NCBI RefSeq assembly: GCF_003672135.1
Contig: NC_039516.1
Location: forward strand, 1,736,001 to 1,800,000
Origin: Ooceraea biroi
Lineage: Eukaryota; Arthropoda; Insecta; Hymenoptera; Formicidae
Direction of reading: 5' to 3'
Length of the DNA stretch: 64,000 nucleotides
The notes below the pieces were generated by a model. It did not search any database and was not told where the DNA came from. It saw nothing but the letters and a program-made list of their open reading frames with translations. Shown here one piece after another: positions 23,238 through 36,273 of this stretch. Both the position numbers and the translations under genes were made by a program. Positions within the stretch are counted from its first letter, which is position 1, and each line of letters starts with the position of its first letter.

Positions 23238-26200
23238 TACATGGCGAGACGGCGTAGGCCGCTCCATCGGCGTGCGTTTTGACATTAAATTGGTTCACCC
23301 ACGCGTGACTTTCTAACGCAGCCGCGTTTCCCAATTTGCCATCTCTCGTTGGATTTGTGCGCGGATATGTTAGCTAAACTTTGGTTTTTCGGTCTCACTA
23401 TCTAGTGTATCTTCTTTCGCGAAAACATTAATTGCAAAGGTAATAGGAATTTTATCGCACGCGCGCTTTGCAGTCATCTTAGATAATTTCCGAGTAAAGG
23501 TCATCTCTTCCACTGAGAGGGAAAGAGAGAGGAAAAATGGCACGTTTCACTGCAGTTTCTTTCTCTTTTTCTTTCTCTCGCTCTGTAAAGATGAATTTTT
23601 AAAACCCTAGTATTTTCCTCGTTTTGATCGACCGATGTATAAAAACCCGGACCTACTTTTTTTAAATATCGTCCGGATACCGCGCACGCGCGCGACTCTC
23701 TCGAAAGCCGAGTTTCCTCGCGCGTGTTCCTCGAGGCGCCGTTGTCTTCGTACCGATGTAAAAATGAATGAACGACGTGCATAACGCTTGCTGTTAACGC
23801 TCCGGCCGACGACGTGTCGGAGCACCGTGGTTGTGCCTTTACGGTTTACGATTGTAAATTCGCCCAGGGGCTCCTCTTTCTTTCCTCGCTTCGTTTCTTC
23901 CTCTCTCTCTCTTTTCTCTCGGCTTCCTCGTCTTTCAACGTCCGTGCTCTTTTCCCCGCCTCCGGCGGCTCGCGCGATAATCGCTATCGTGTCGCGTTGA
24001 ACGACTTGTCGCGTTCGCATATACCGGGCGGCCGTTAAAATCACGCGCGAATTAATTAATTTATTTGCTAAATCCTTCTCCACCTCGCAGCGGCCTTGTC
24101 CGGCTACTTTGCGATATCGCAGTCCATCATCGATATTCTCTTTTTCTCTCTCTGTCTCTCGTTTTCTCTTTTACCTCCTCCTCGCTACCTCCTTCGAAGA
24201 AATCAATCGATCTCGCGCGTTGCATAATTTGCGTATCGTGACCCTGTTCCTTTAATAAGGCGTTGTTTCCTCGGCTTCGCGTGCCCGTTACGAAAAAAAG
24301 ATAAATTTTGCATTCAGGATCGTGGCGCCAACATCCGTTATGGCGATCGATCGAGGGAGATGAAAGACATTTTATGCGTGGCCGCGTTATCTCCGGGCGT
24401 GGACCTGGAATATTTTTCAGGCTCGATCAGCCTCGCGTGCTGTGCTCTCCCCCCGATTTGTGTACCCACACCGGCATGAACGTAAAGTAGGCGAATCTAC
24501 TTGACGGTCGCGCATAAGATCACTTCCCGGGTATCGTGATCGGTCCGCGCCGGTGCGCATTATTCACGGTTCGGGTCTCGCGCCTCGGCACGCGCCCGTG
24601 TAATCCTCTTGCCTCACGTTTTTTTTGTTATCGCCTGTCCAAAATGATGATCGTTCCTCGATACCGCGCGTGCCGCTCGAAATTTCGGAGAGAACCGACG
24701 GGGCAACCATGGGCAAGAGTCAATGCCCATACGCTTCGATTTGTGAAAACGACAGCGTAGAAACATAAATTAAATTCGCCGGTCTTGTCGGCGGGGGAAA
24801 CACGAGTAATCGCGCCTCTGCTCGCCGGTCGAGACAGGAAGTGTTAGTCGCGCACTGGAAGCCGCGCGGCGGTCTCGCAGGCGCCCGTGGCGTTAAATTA
24901 TTCTTTTAGGACGATTATTTATGGGCCTGGTGTAAACATCGTCGAATCTGCGCACGCGTGCGTTTTCCCATATCAGCTCGAAGGGGGGTCCTTTCTTCGG
25001 CGTGCTTTTTACGCTGCCGGGAGTTTCCGCTCGCGATGGAACCCCGCGTGTGCAGGAATGCACGGACGCACGTACGTACGTACATTCGTTCGTTCGGTTG
25101 ATCGGTCGGTTTCCACTCGGACTTGCGAGTATAAATCCCGCGTACATCCCGCGCGTACACGGATATCGTGACGCGCGCGCGTTCGAGAGTCCAAGTCGAG
25201 AATGCGCGCGGCGACTCGCCGCCGGAGGCGGACTGTAATAATCTGACGGTGCGTTGGCAAACGCGCGGAGAGAGAAAGAGAAAAAGAGAAAGATAGAGAT
25301 GGAAAGAAAGAACGAGGAGCAAGCGAAGCGCAGCAAGAAAAACGAGGGGGAGATATAGAGAAATATGGACGAGGAGCCGCAGAAAACGGAGGCTGCGTCG
25401 TGGATCCTGACGCGACGCGACTCGGACAAAGAGGCGTCCGCCGACGCGTTGGAGGAAAATACAAGAGGCGGAATCGATATTGGACGTTTCTTTTTTTTCG
25501 GGAAATTTACCTTCTCTCGCCGAGAGGCTCCATAGCCGAGAGATCAGGTGCGATAAATGTGGGCCACCTTATACATGCGATATATACGTGACTCTCTTAC
25601 TCGTCGGGGAACGGTCGATTGGTCGCATCTGGCGCTAAACTGCGTGACCGATGAGACCCGGGGCTTTTTCCTCGACATTCACCAAGAGAAGCCTTTTTTC
25701 CCGGGCATTGTCTCCGTTCCCCCGAACGAAAGAGTTTGAGGTAGGTCGATCGACGAATGACTCACCCTTGGGACTGTCGATCGGGCGAGAGGGACTCTGG
25801 GCGGAGCGGCTTCCACGGTGGGCAGCGCGTCCCATTATATCCGCTGCGGCTCGTTAATATCGTGACATCCAATATCGCGTAATTATAACCGTACACCACC
25901 GGTCGCATAAGTCCCGGAACGACGAGCGGACTCTCGTAAACCGATAATGAATCATCGACGACGGTAAATCTGGGCCTGGCCTGGCTGTTGCGCCGTCGTC
26001 TTTTCCATGATGCTTGCGGAGTGTGTTCACACTCCCCCACGATATGAATTCCAGAGTGCCAAACGGAGCTGCTGAATCTCGCAGCGATAAAATGTGCTTT
26101 TATAGACGCATGGAGGGATGTAGGATCGTAAGGGATCGGATATTTCGTCGGTCAATTCCACGCGAGCATCGATCGATCGCGCGCGCCCGACGTCGCCGAA

Positions 26201-26852
26201 GGCTGGACGGTGCCCTTACTCTCTCTTCAAGGACCATCGTCCGGCTGTATTTCCATAGAAGATTAACGGCCTGACATAATCTACATTTTCCATCGTGAGA
26301 TCTCGGCGAGAGCCCCTTTCGAGAAGCTTCGTTCGTACGAACGAACGTATTATATCGTGAGGACTGCCGCGCGCGCTCCATAGTCGCGGAGGGAAACAGT
26401 GTGGTAGTGTGGCGTGTGGTCAGGGGGGAAGCGAGAGAACAGAAGGAACGGGCGGGAAAGAGAAAGAGACAAGGGAAAGAGTAGGAGGAAAATGAACGCC
26501 GTTGGGCGGCAGTGTCAGTGGAGTTCAATCTTAATATAGTATGACCTCCACTGCGCCATTCGAGACAGTGTCGGACGCGACGGCGATTGCAAGTACGGAC
26601 GAGCCGTCGAGAGAAAGGGAATCGGGGACCGAGCGAGGGAGCGAGGGTGATTAAAGAAGAAGAACGGAGAAGGACGCGAAAAGTAGCGGGGACGGGAGGA
26701 GTAGAGTGAAGAAGAGAGAGAGAGGGAGAGGAGAGGAGACGCGAAGAGAAAAGAGTCGCGGCATAGAGTGTGGTGAACGGGTGCGTACGTTGCACCTTAT
26801 TCCCCAGTCCGATGAGTGAGCCTCGCCTCGGTTATTTCAGAGACATCGGCTT

Positions 26853-26853
26853 T

Positions 26854-26885
<32 letters not shown>

Positions 26886-27118
26886 AAGAGTGCATGACGA
26901 GCGAGATGGTGCGTGCGTGCATGCATGCGCGCGTACGCTTAGTCGTCGAGAGTGTCATCGATCTATTTCGAGAGGAGGCTGGAATTTCTGGCTTTCGCGA
27001 GGGGTCAGTAGAAGAGAGACAGAGAGACAGATAGAGAAGGAGGGGGAGAGGAAATCTCTTGCGCAGAGAGAAAGAGAGAGAAAGAGGAGGAGAGAAGACA
27101 AGAGGAAGAGAAAGAGAG
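26853..27118 (+). repeat. Purine-rich tract with (GA)n runs
   Basis: A (GA)n run at 26853-26890 and a long, almost entirely purine stretch at 27010-27118 on the + strand. Long purine tracts can form triplex or H-DNA structures; no function is implied by sequence alone. Confidence 0.75.
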
Positions 27119-27660
27119 ACAACGCAGACGATGGATGGACGGACGGGTCGTTACCACACCTGCGCACTCGCCGATCCGGACTGCCCGATGGTCAACGCAC
27201 GAATGACCGCGTGCTCCTACGTTTTCCTCGATCGAGCTGCCGAGAGAAAGATAGAGAGAGAGGTAGCTGTCGCCGCCGTGCCGCTGTTGTGTCGAGATAC
27301 TCTCGGATGATCGCGATGCTCCGTGATGCGGGCGCATAATTCCATTCACGCAGCATCTTCGATGGCCGTCTTTCTCTTTGTTAGACAGTTTTTTGGATAA
27401 TGAAATTAGAGATATCGCTTTCTCTTTCTCTCTCTCTTTCCAGCAGAAAGATTTTGAATTGTGCGTACATTTAACTTTTCCGTTAATGAGGTTTCCACTT
27501 TTGCTATCGTCGGTCCTCGTGAAAGATGGTCGCGGTGGAGAGAATTCCCAGGTGCGTCGTGAAAAATGGGCTAAAACGAAAAGAGAGAGAGAGAGGGGAG
27601 GAATGATTAATCGTTTTCAGCGCGATAAGTCCACTTTGCGAGGGGAGTATTTGTACAGAG

Positions 27661-27690
27661 GTGGCGACGGCGGCGGCGGTGGCGGCGGGT
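27661..27690 (+). repeat. (GGC)n trinucleotide repeat
   Basis: A GGC-rich run that gives poly-Gly in one frame. It lies in the intron with no supported exon around it. Confidence 0.7.
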
Positions 27691-28040
27691 TATCGGCGTT
27701 ATTGGAGTTTTCTCGGTTGTATCGCGCGCGTGTCGAGTGGAGTTACGTTAGAAGGGAGCGACGTCGATGGAGGAAAGGGATAGAAGGCACGCGGGAGGAA
27801 GAGGCGGAGGATCTAACGATCTGGTGGGGAGAACGGTGGTGGTGCTCGGCCGTTGCATTGTGGGGGTGTTGGCCTTCAACTTGACGGTGCAGTTTCACTG
27901 ACCTGCCTGAGAAACTCGTGATGCCAGCTCCATGCGCGGACCTATGGACGACGCGTCCACAACGCCAAAAGGGTACCGCTACTTGAGGGCCCAGCGGACC
28001 CTAAATAAACTTCTCTCGTCGTCGCTCGAACGAACCGACG

Positions 28041-28690
28041 TATTTCAGTCTCTAATTTTGTAACGTTCCGACAGTTTGTACATAAAAAAGCGAATGCTGG
28101 GCGTTCGTGATAAAATCGTTGACCAGTTTTCTCGGGAAATTTCGAGTAAATGGAAATGAAAAGATAGAAATAAATTTTTGACGAAACGTGGATATACATA
28201 AAATATACGATGGCTTTTGTATTGCGCGTATCTGATTTTATGTGCTATTTTGGAGTTGCAGCGTTTAATATTTCGGTGACCTGGTGTAGACCTTGTTCGT
28301 CTCTGTTCTAGTTTTTCGAGAATTTTTCGATGAGACCTTAAGTGGATCTCTGAGGAGAAGTGTCTCTTCATTCGGGTATTTGGTGGGTGTAATTAAAGCA
28401 CAGATGAGCAGATGGCCCACGAGTGTCTTCTCTTTTAGCTGTTTTCTTCTTTGAAACATGTTACTTTGATTTTTCTGAGAAGTACAGTAACTATAAGAAT
28501 GAAATTCTTCCGAAAATATTTTGCTCGAGAAACATCAGTTTTTGTAAATGCGCTAAATTGTCATAACTGACAATTCTTCGATGTATGGCTCTTAATTAAG
28601 CAATTTCAGACGATCGGAATAAACATTACTTGAAAAAAAACAATGTTGAGAGTTCAACAAGAACAAATTTAGAATCAACGACGTAGGCTA
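28041..28690. other. Intron: AT-rich island
   Basis: About 650 bases of AT-rich, low-CpG sequence inside GC-rich intron, with no microsatellite, terminal repeat or frame that I can recognise. It could be an old insertion. It directly abuts the frame-bearing stretch that follows. Confidence 0.45.
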
Positions 28691-28693
28691 TAT

Positions 28694-28954
28694 TTGACGC
28701 CCTATGCACTCGAGTTACACGGAGCGTCTATAATGCAGCCATGGTCCGTGTGGAAGCCTGTAACTATTGATCCTGCGGCCTTTGGGGAGCCGCTGTTGCC
28801 GCTGCCGTTGCTGCTGCGGATTTTAGCAACGTCATTCGAGACCGTGACGTATCGTGGGAATGGAGAGACGCGACTATATCGAGAAGCCTTCGCTCTTCTT
28901 TGCACTCGCACTTGGCGACCGCATCACGTGCCCCGTGTGCACGACGAGTTATGA
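28694..28954 (+). other. Short unassigned open frame in intron
   Basis: The + frame at 28694-28954 and the - frame at 28702-28911 are both of balanced composition, not Arg/Ser-rich like most frames here. The sequence changes abruptly from AT-rich to GC-balanced at its left edge. It has no recognised domain and no clear splice sites. It may be a coding relic of an element, or chance. Confidence 0.2.
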
Positions 28955-31454
28955 ATGACGCGTCTTCGCCAGGTGGATGGAAAAGGGAATAAACGTAAAA
29001 TTTACGAGCACTTTTAAGAGCCGGCAGATCTCTTGCAACGATCCAACGACCGAGTTCTCCTTCGATCTCTCGCGATCGCGGTCACGTCTGAGTGCATCGC
29101 CGTTTAATCGTCGTGCGTTGCGCGAGCTGCGCACTCGAGCTGATCCAAACTCGAATCCGGATTCGCCGGTCTACAAATCCGCGCGTTACGAACGGAACAC
29201 ACAGCGTGTCGGGCCGAGGCTCTCGTTCCTTTCGACCCTCTCCTTTCGTCCTCTCTCGTCCCTTAGACGAGGCGAACAAAGCAAAGGGTCCCCGGAGCAG
29301 CGTTCTCTCAGACATACGGGGCCTTCTTTCTTCCTTTCTCCTGTCTCTCTCTTTCTTTCTCTTTCTCTCTCTCTCTTCCTCGTCTTCTTTCTTCGCTTTT
29401 CTCTCTTTTTCCTATCTCTCCGTCTCTCCTCACCTTGGCCGCGGCCCTTCAACTGTCTACGACCCACGCCCCACCGCCTCCTCTTTCTCCGTTTATACCA
29501 CCACCATCGCGGCCACCGTCGCCACCTTCCTCGAGGTTCTACGAGGTTCTCCGGCAAACTTCCTCTCCTCGGCGGGTCTTCGCTCTCCTGCCGTGCGCCG
29601 TATACCTGGATCTAACTCTGCTCTGGCGCGCGCGCGTGCGAGCGAGCGCCCGGTATGCTCCGATCCAAGTCTCGTCCACCTGCCTCTGATGCAGAGCTCC
29701 GCGCAGAGTTATTTAGCCGAACCGAAGCCGCTCCGGGTCGCCTTAGGCGAATTTCCGGAGTAAGGGGGAACCTTAGAGAAGCGGAAACTTGGGGGGCTGG
29801 CTGCGTGCGCGCGCGCGCGTTCCAAGTTTCACACAAGCGGAACCCCGTCGCCCTTATTTCTCTCCACGTAGGGACACGAAAATCTTATCCTCCCCAACGG
29901 AAGCTGCAATTTTATTACAGGTAACAGAGCGGAGTCTCGGATAATTGCCGTGATTTTATTTTCCCGGTACGACAAATCGCGTCAGTTTTATTTATTCTGT
30001 CGCGATCTCTCGTCGGGCAGAAATATTTGGCGTACGCGTCGTGACGATACTCGAGTGCCGCAGAGTCCTATGCGAAAACGCGCAGCGTCTCGCGTAATGC
30101 ATGGCCAAAGGAAATTGTGGCCCTAATGGCGTTTACGCCCCCGAGACGACCTCTCGGCGTTCCCACACCCACCGGCGAGTCGGTTCCTTTCCGTCGTGTC
30201 ACCGATCGTCTACTGCCGTGTACGAGGTTTCTTAACGTATTGATGTCGCGGTGTGTAACGCCGTCCCTGAAGAAGCGGAAACGACCGTGGCATTGGCACT
30301 CGCCTGTCGTTACGCAAAGGTCTCCTAGACGGAGAGCACCCTTCGTCTAGTCGTGGCGGGTTCCCAGGCCGCGCGCGGACAAAGCGATCTCGGAATTTAT
30401 TCGCGGCCTTGCTCCCGTCCTCACGCTCCTTTCGCCCTGAATTCTGCCACGTCGTATATCGCTTTCTTATGCTGCGCGACGCGCGCCTTGGAAAACGCAA
30501 AATTTCGTTGCTTGCGGGAACGACAAGCGAGAAAGAGAAAGCGAGAGAGAGAGAGACAGGGATAGAGAGACGGTGAGATGTTGCAGCGCCGGTCGAGAGG
30601 GAGACGAAAAAGCTGCCTGGTATGCAATGCAACGCGCGTCGCGCCTTCTCTCCTTCCATCGCGACGAAGGAGAGAGTGAACTGAATGAAAGGGAGGTCCG
30701 GGGAGAGAGAGGAGTACACAAGAACAGGATAGCTAGAGAGAGAGAGAAGGAGGAAGGGAGGAAAGGAAGGGGACAGTTCTCAGGACGAAAAGGAGATGCG
30801 AGCGCGCGAGAAGGAAACGACGAAGAGAAGCCGGCAGCGAAAGAAGGAAGGAGAGAGGAGTGGTTCACCTGCATTGCTAGCATTGCGCTGGCTCAAGGCC
30901 AAAGAGTCTGCGAGACCGAGGACCAGACCGGGTCGGGACCTCCTTCCTTCCAGTTTCCTGCACCCTGCTCTCTCTCTACGTACTGCACGCCATTCTCTCG
31001 CCTCGCGTAGCATCCCATTCTCGTCTCTCTGTCTCTCTGCTCTTCTTCGTCGCGCTGCAGCTCTCTCTCTTTCTTTCTTTCTTTCTTTCTCTCTTTCTCG
31101 TTTCACGATACGCAAACAATTGCATCACGGACGCGCTGCTACTTTCCGAAGCTTATTACGTGTGGGCGGCTTCTCGTGCCGAGACGTAATATGAGAAACA
31201 AAGAGGCAACGTGTCCCTCAAGCATGGGACGTGCGCAGTAATAACCGAAATAACTTTTTCATACGCCGTCGTTTTATTGCACGTCATTTTACTACCCTGC
31301 GTCGACGGTCCGCGAGGTTCCTTTGAGCGCACCTTTTAAAGTTACAAAAAACGAAGGATAACTTTGACTTTTGAGTCGGACTTTTTATTTTCCTATATAA
31401 AATGGATCTTGTAAAACGAGTGTAACGAACGTTTCTGTTTTGATTTGATTGCAG
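28955..31454. other. Intron end: pyrimidine and purine tracts, no gene seen
   Basis: GC-rich sequence with CT-rich (29335-29430) and purine-rich (30520-30860) stretches and a TTTC run at 31061-31099. Frames such as 29092-29763 (+) are low-complexity translations of these tracts. The last 100 bases turn AT-rich ahead of the mex3 acceptor. Confidence 0.45.
31061..31099 (+). repeat. (TTTC)n / CT microsatellite
   Basis: Five or so TTTC units flanked by CT dinucleotides, about 355 bases upstream of mex3 exon 2. Confidence 0.8.
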
Positions 31455-32443
31455 GTTGCAAAATCAAGGCGCTGCGTGCAAAGACAAATACCTACATCAA
31501 GACCCCAGTGCGTGGTGAGGAGCCAGTATTCGTTGTGACAGGACGTAAAGAGGACGTAGGTCGTGCGAAACGAGAGATTCTCTCCGCGGCGGAGCACTTT
31601 TCGCAGATCCGCGCATCTCGAAAGAACTCGCTGGGCAACCTCCTCGGCGCGCCACCCGGGCCACCAGCCACCGCGCCCGGTCATGTAACGATTCAGGTAC
31701 GAGTACCATACAGAGTCGTGGGCCTGGTCGTTGGGCCAAAGGGTGCGACCATCAAACGAATTCAGCATCAGACACATACCTACATCGTAACACCCAGCCG
31801 TGACAAGGAGCCGATCTTCGAGGTGACGGGCTTGCCAGAAAGCGTAGACGCGGCGAAACGCGAAATACAAGCTCATATCACTCTGCGAACCGGCACAGCG
31901 CCTGGTGTCGTTGATGAAGGTGATTTATTGGGTGCGCTGTGTCGCGGTGGGCTTGGTTCAATCCTGGGAATCTCGAATAGTATGGATCAACCGGGATCAA
32001 ACAGTTCAAACGGTGGTTCCAACGGTGCATTTTCAAGCAGTGCCAGTTGCAGCAGTTCTTCTAGCACTTCCGGCGGCGCCGGATTGGGCGATATCGTGGC
32101 CATCTGGGGTCCCGGGATAGACAGGGATGAGGGTCTCGGCGAGTCGCCGTCGTTCGAATCGCAACCCACATCGGCGTCGATCTGGTCGTTCCCCAGCGTC
32201 CCGCTGCCCTCGAGACCGTCGCCACCGGCCACGGCGAGTCCAGCGTCACCCACAGATTCGCTTCTCGGTGGTGTACGGCGAGATTGCGTCGTATGCGGTG
32301 ATAAGGAGGTCACCGCTGCACTTGTGCCCTGTGGACACAATCACTTCTGCATGGACTGCGGTAATCGAGTCTGCGAGAGCTCAGACCCGAGTTGTCCGAT
32401 CTGTTCCAGACCTGTACTGCAGGTACTCCGCATTTTCACCTAA
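31455..32443 (+). CDS. mex3: mex3 coding exon 2: KH1, KH2 and C-terminal RING
   Basis: The acceptor TTGATTGCAG ends at 31454, and joining it to exon 1 restores GGT (Gly100) followed by CKIKALRAKTNTYIKTP, the canonical MEX3 KH1. KH1 ends near residue 148. KH2 spans about 176-241, with GPKG at 193-196. A Ser/Gly/Asn-rich linker lies at about 273-309 and a Pro/Ser segment at 347-366. The C3HC4 RING has all eight ligands: Cys377, Cys380, Cys392, His394, Cys398, Cys401, Cys413 and Cys416. The end VLQVLRIFT resembles the conserved MEX3 tail, and TAA is at 32441-32443. In vertebrate MEX3 proteins the KH domains bind AG/UAG-containing RNA elements and the RING acts as a ubiquitin ligase; the same roles are inferred here. 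At 428 residues the protein is shorter than the vertebrate paralogues, mainly in the linker. No frameshift or missing key residue is seen. Confidence 0.97.
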
Positions 32444-34425
32444 AGGGCCCACCACCGATCGTCTGTCTCCTGTGTAGCGGTACCCGGTGTCGTATGCAAC
32501 CGCTACACCAGCAGTTTACCCTCTACCGCTCCTTGTGCACGGATGGCTAACTGATTCAGCGAGTAACGACGGCGACCAAGATGAAGAAACGTTTGGCGGC
32601 TGCAGTTATGACGACGCGATGCGACCCGCTGGGCGTTTCGCCCTCTATCCTGGAACTGGCCGGGATCCTCTTCGTGCTTGTGATGCGATCATCGTTATCG
32701 GCCATCATCGTCATCAACATCGTCGTTGTCGTCGTCATCGTTATCATCGTCTTTCCACGGTGCGACGTCATCAGGGGACCGAACGCGCACAATGTCTTAA
32801 TTCCACGGCTGCCAATAATCTCTTTTAAAACGCGACGGGAATTCGCCTCGGCGAATCGACCCAGCAAGCGGGTCGAGCGTCGAGAGTCTGTTTGTTCCCG
32901 CTGACCGGATACAACGAAGCCAGCTTTTAAGTTCTACAAGATATATATTTAAAGAAAGAAATAGAGAGAATGAGAGAGAGAGAGAGAGAGAGAAAAAGAG
33001 TGACACACAGAGTCAGAGATGGAAACACACACCCACTGTCATCGTCATCGTTGCCCTCGCTCCCTTTATACTCCATACGTCTCCCCCGTCCTCTTCACCC
33101 CTTCCTGACGCTTACGTGTAGATTGAGCTCGCGGCTCGTCGAGTATATTCCGATAAGCTTCGAGGTACGAGAGAGACGGCACGAGACGGTACATCGGTAC
33201 CATTCCGGGCCGACGAGCGAGACAGAGCCTCTCTATTGCCCGCAAAAGATCGACACTGTGATGTTCTACGACTGATATTGCTGTTAGTAGCGAGACTGAT
33301 GATTACCGAGACGCTACTCCCTTTTTTTTCTCTCTCTCACGTAGCGATGGCCACGGTGATCCGCTGCTACATGCAACGATCGAGTCGCGGACCGACCGGC
33401 CTCGCCATACCGTTTGATTACGCTTTAATGCCGCCGGTGTTTCGCAGTTTTTTCAAAACTCTTTGCTCGTTCCTGAGATTTCCTTGGTCGAACGTTTGCT
33501 GGGAACAGAGGCAGGCTGCTTGTTTAGCATGCTGTACCTTACAGCTTTCTCGATTTCCTCTCTTTTTCTTTTTTATTTTTTTAACTAATTTTGATGACTG
33601 AGTAACGAATCACGTTCAAATCATGCCCAAAGACTATGACTCTCGACTTGTTGGTCGCTTTTAAGTTTCGCATATTTACATTACTTGCTTGCGGTCAAAG
33701 CATGCTTACTTTAACATCGTATCTTCCTCGATCCTGAATCCTTGCAATCGGCGATGACATGTATGTATGTAACTGAGGAAGATACGGGAAATAACGTTTT
33801 GTTTGTCTAATCCGCGATGTTTAATTTTGTGCCAAAAGGATTCAGACAAAAGATTATTATCCCGATGATTTTACCCCGATTGCGCACTGGGCAACCTCAT
33901 GACTCTCGCACCTTGTTTCGCTTGTCCTCCAAAAAGAAGACGAAACGCGCAGTCTTGATCTCAGCGTTCGCACGCTACAAACGCGAACGCGCGTAGAAAG
34001 TGCTAAGTGTTCTCTGTATAATCGATCTGGGATGGGATTTTTGCGTTGCCGAGTGTACAATTACGAACTCGACGAACCTGCGAGCTGCTACGGTTGCGAG
34101 TGTGACAGTGAAGATTACCGACATTACGAGAATTACCAACACGTATTACACGAGACACTTATACACGCGTACACTGGGTGTAGAGACAGACACTGGATAC
34201 ACCGATAGATGATCTCGCATAGACATCCTACAGGTTGAAAAGAGAGGGAAAAGGAGTAGAGAGGGTCACGGGCCCCTCGATTCGCCACGAAATCACGTAG
34301 CGATATACAGCGAACGGCGCGTTCGTTCCACCCGGCTTCCCTCGCTACAACTAGAGTATTATACTTAAAATAATATCTTTATATAAGCGAAAAAAATAGC
34401 AATTGAGATAATGATAGATATATAT

Positions 34426-34700
34426 ATAATAATATATATATACATACATATATATATAATTATATACACATGTATGCATTCATATGGATGTACGTATACA
34501 TGTATGTACATGCATATGTATACGTACATGTCGCGTCGGAAAGTCTGACAGAAGAGAATGCGAGAGCGAGAGAAAGTAGAATGAAAGAGAGAGAGCAAGA
34601 GACATGTAGATGGCGAATGATATTTTATCGACGAGATTTTAGATTTTGTATTTTTCGCGCGTTTCGTCGATGGGACGACGGGTGGTCTTGGGGCCGTAAC

Positions 34701-34760
<60 letters not shown>

Positions 34761-34776
34761 TATGAGAGAGAGAGAT
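34426..34776 (+). repeat. TA / TACATA repeat cluster
   Basis: A TA-rich run at about 34418-34475, TGTA/CATA-rich sequence to 34530, and a TA run passing into TACATA units and then GA at 34701-34776. This marks the change from the GC-richer proximal 3' region into AT-rich DNA. Confidence 0.8.
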
Positions 34777-35892
34777 ACAGGGAGTTCTATCTAAGAATCT
34801 GTTACGGCGCGTGGAGAAAATGGAAAATGCAGATGAAAAAAAAGTGGAAATACACACATAGGTACACAAAAAGAAAAGACAAGGAAAAGACCAGAGCACA
34901 ACGCGTAAGTCGAGGGGCCGCGCGTCCGCTCTCAGGCAGGAAGAACGAGCGCAAAAACGAGGTCGGTCGATGCGCCGGCGGCACTCGCGAGTGTATTTTT
35001 CGACTAGTAATAATGGAGCGGACCGCTTAGAAACTTGACGGAAACGATACTCGTCTCACGTAGAGATCGACGATGCGTACGTAGCGTCTCTCTTTTTTTT
35101 TTTCTATTCGTTGGAGAGGCGTAGCCGCGCATTATCGCTACTATATCAGCTCGCATTAATGTACATGTATGTATGTATACAGCGTGGATACATGTCGCGG
35201 ATGTGCGTACCATCCGTCACATACATCCATTTTATTCGATACATATAGACGACGTCACTGTACCGCTTCCTCTCCGAGATCCGGACATAGAGAGGCATAG
35301 GGATCTTTTACGAAAAAATGGACAGAAAGTGCATCGACTAGTCTCTCTTGTCAGTTTTCGTGGACGAACATCGTGGATGTGCTCTCGCGCCCCATAGGAC
35401 TCTACTAAGGCGCGAGAGTGCAAACGATATTCGTGGAGGAAGCCCGGTACGTGATCCGTTTCTGCATGCAAGCTCCTTTCGCAGAGAAAAGATACGAAAA
35501 AGGGCAAGAAGTTAATCAAACGGGGGCCTCCCACGACGAGGCCCTGACGCGCGCGACAGGATAGACGATGCTCCGAATTTTCTCTCGAACGGCGGCAAAC
35601 GCGATATTTTAACCGTTAACACAGCGGGAGAGATAATATTTTTCTGCGTATTTCCGTTTTCCCTCGCTTCGATATCGAGTTTATTCCGTGTTCCATTTTC
35701 CTTTTCGCCCCGGCCTCCGTCATCCCCTCGATTTCTCCCCTTTCCTTCTGACCATCCTACTCGGGGCTCATCTGCCCACTCCTCCCTTCGTGGTTGTCCG
35801 CATTTCTATTTTTTTATCGTCGAAAGTTCTTGTCAATCGTTGCCATTTTTTAAACGAAGATATGCTCAAGTCGCAGCTCCGAATAAGTCGAG

Positions 35893-35956
35893 GTATATAA
35901 TACACATATTACATATATTATATATATAAATATATATTATATATATATATATATAT
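35893..35956. repeat. TA-rich low-complexity tract
   Basis: Mostly alternating TA over about 64 bases. Confidence 0.85.
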
Positions 35957-36181
35957 CTAAATCGCCCATCGTAGTGGGCGTTGAAAGAAGAGAGAGAATA
36001 TTTTTTCGATCTTTCCGAACAAGAGACTTGATCCTTTTTTTGTTTATATTTTATTTACTTTTTAATTTTTGTCGCGCGAAGATGTCTCCGTTCGCCGTGT
36101 GCTTCGTTTCGTGTCTCTCCACACCAGTTCCTCCCATATTTCCCGTGTATACCGCGTATCTCCGTTCCGGGCTCTGCTTCT

Positions 36182-36196
36182 ACACACACGCACGCG

Positions 36197-36258
<62 letters not shown>

Positions 36259-36259
36259 T
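36182..36259 (+). repeat. Compound (CG)(CA)n(GA)n microsatellite
   Basis: ACAC passes into alternating CG, then about 20 CA units, then about 9 GA units. The alternating purine-pyrimidine part is a potential Z-DNA former. It lies about 15 bases upstream of the first AATAAA after mex3. Confidence 0.9.
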
Positions 36260-36273
36260 AAACACACTACACG

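Larger units (their letters stand above)
16081..28040. other. Intron: GC-rich, microsatellite-bearing, no gene seen
   Basis: Mostly CpG-rich sequence with GA, GTC, TCC and GGC repeats. An exact small hairpin, TGAACCAC-GGA-GTGGTTCA, lies at 16540-16558 next to GCACCA-C-TGGTGC at 16517-16529. The 26.4-27.9 kb part is strongly purine-rich on the + strand. No exon, RNA gene or element can be supported. Confidence 0.45.
2250..31454 (+). other. mex3: mex3 intron 1, 29.2 kb, phase 1
   Basis: Bounded by GTAAGT at 2250 and a pyrimidine-rich TTCTGTTTTGATTTGATTGCAG ending at 31454. It splits the Gly100 codon at the KH1 loop. It is largely GC- and CpG-rich, with microsatellites, one short inverted-repeat element and a few AT-rich patches. 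I found no recognisable nested gene, known microRNA or intact tRNA. Such a long first intron in a developmental regulator is a likely place for enhancers, but the sequence alone does not locate them. Confidence 0.9.
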
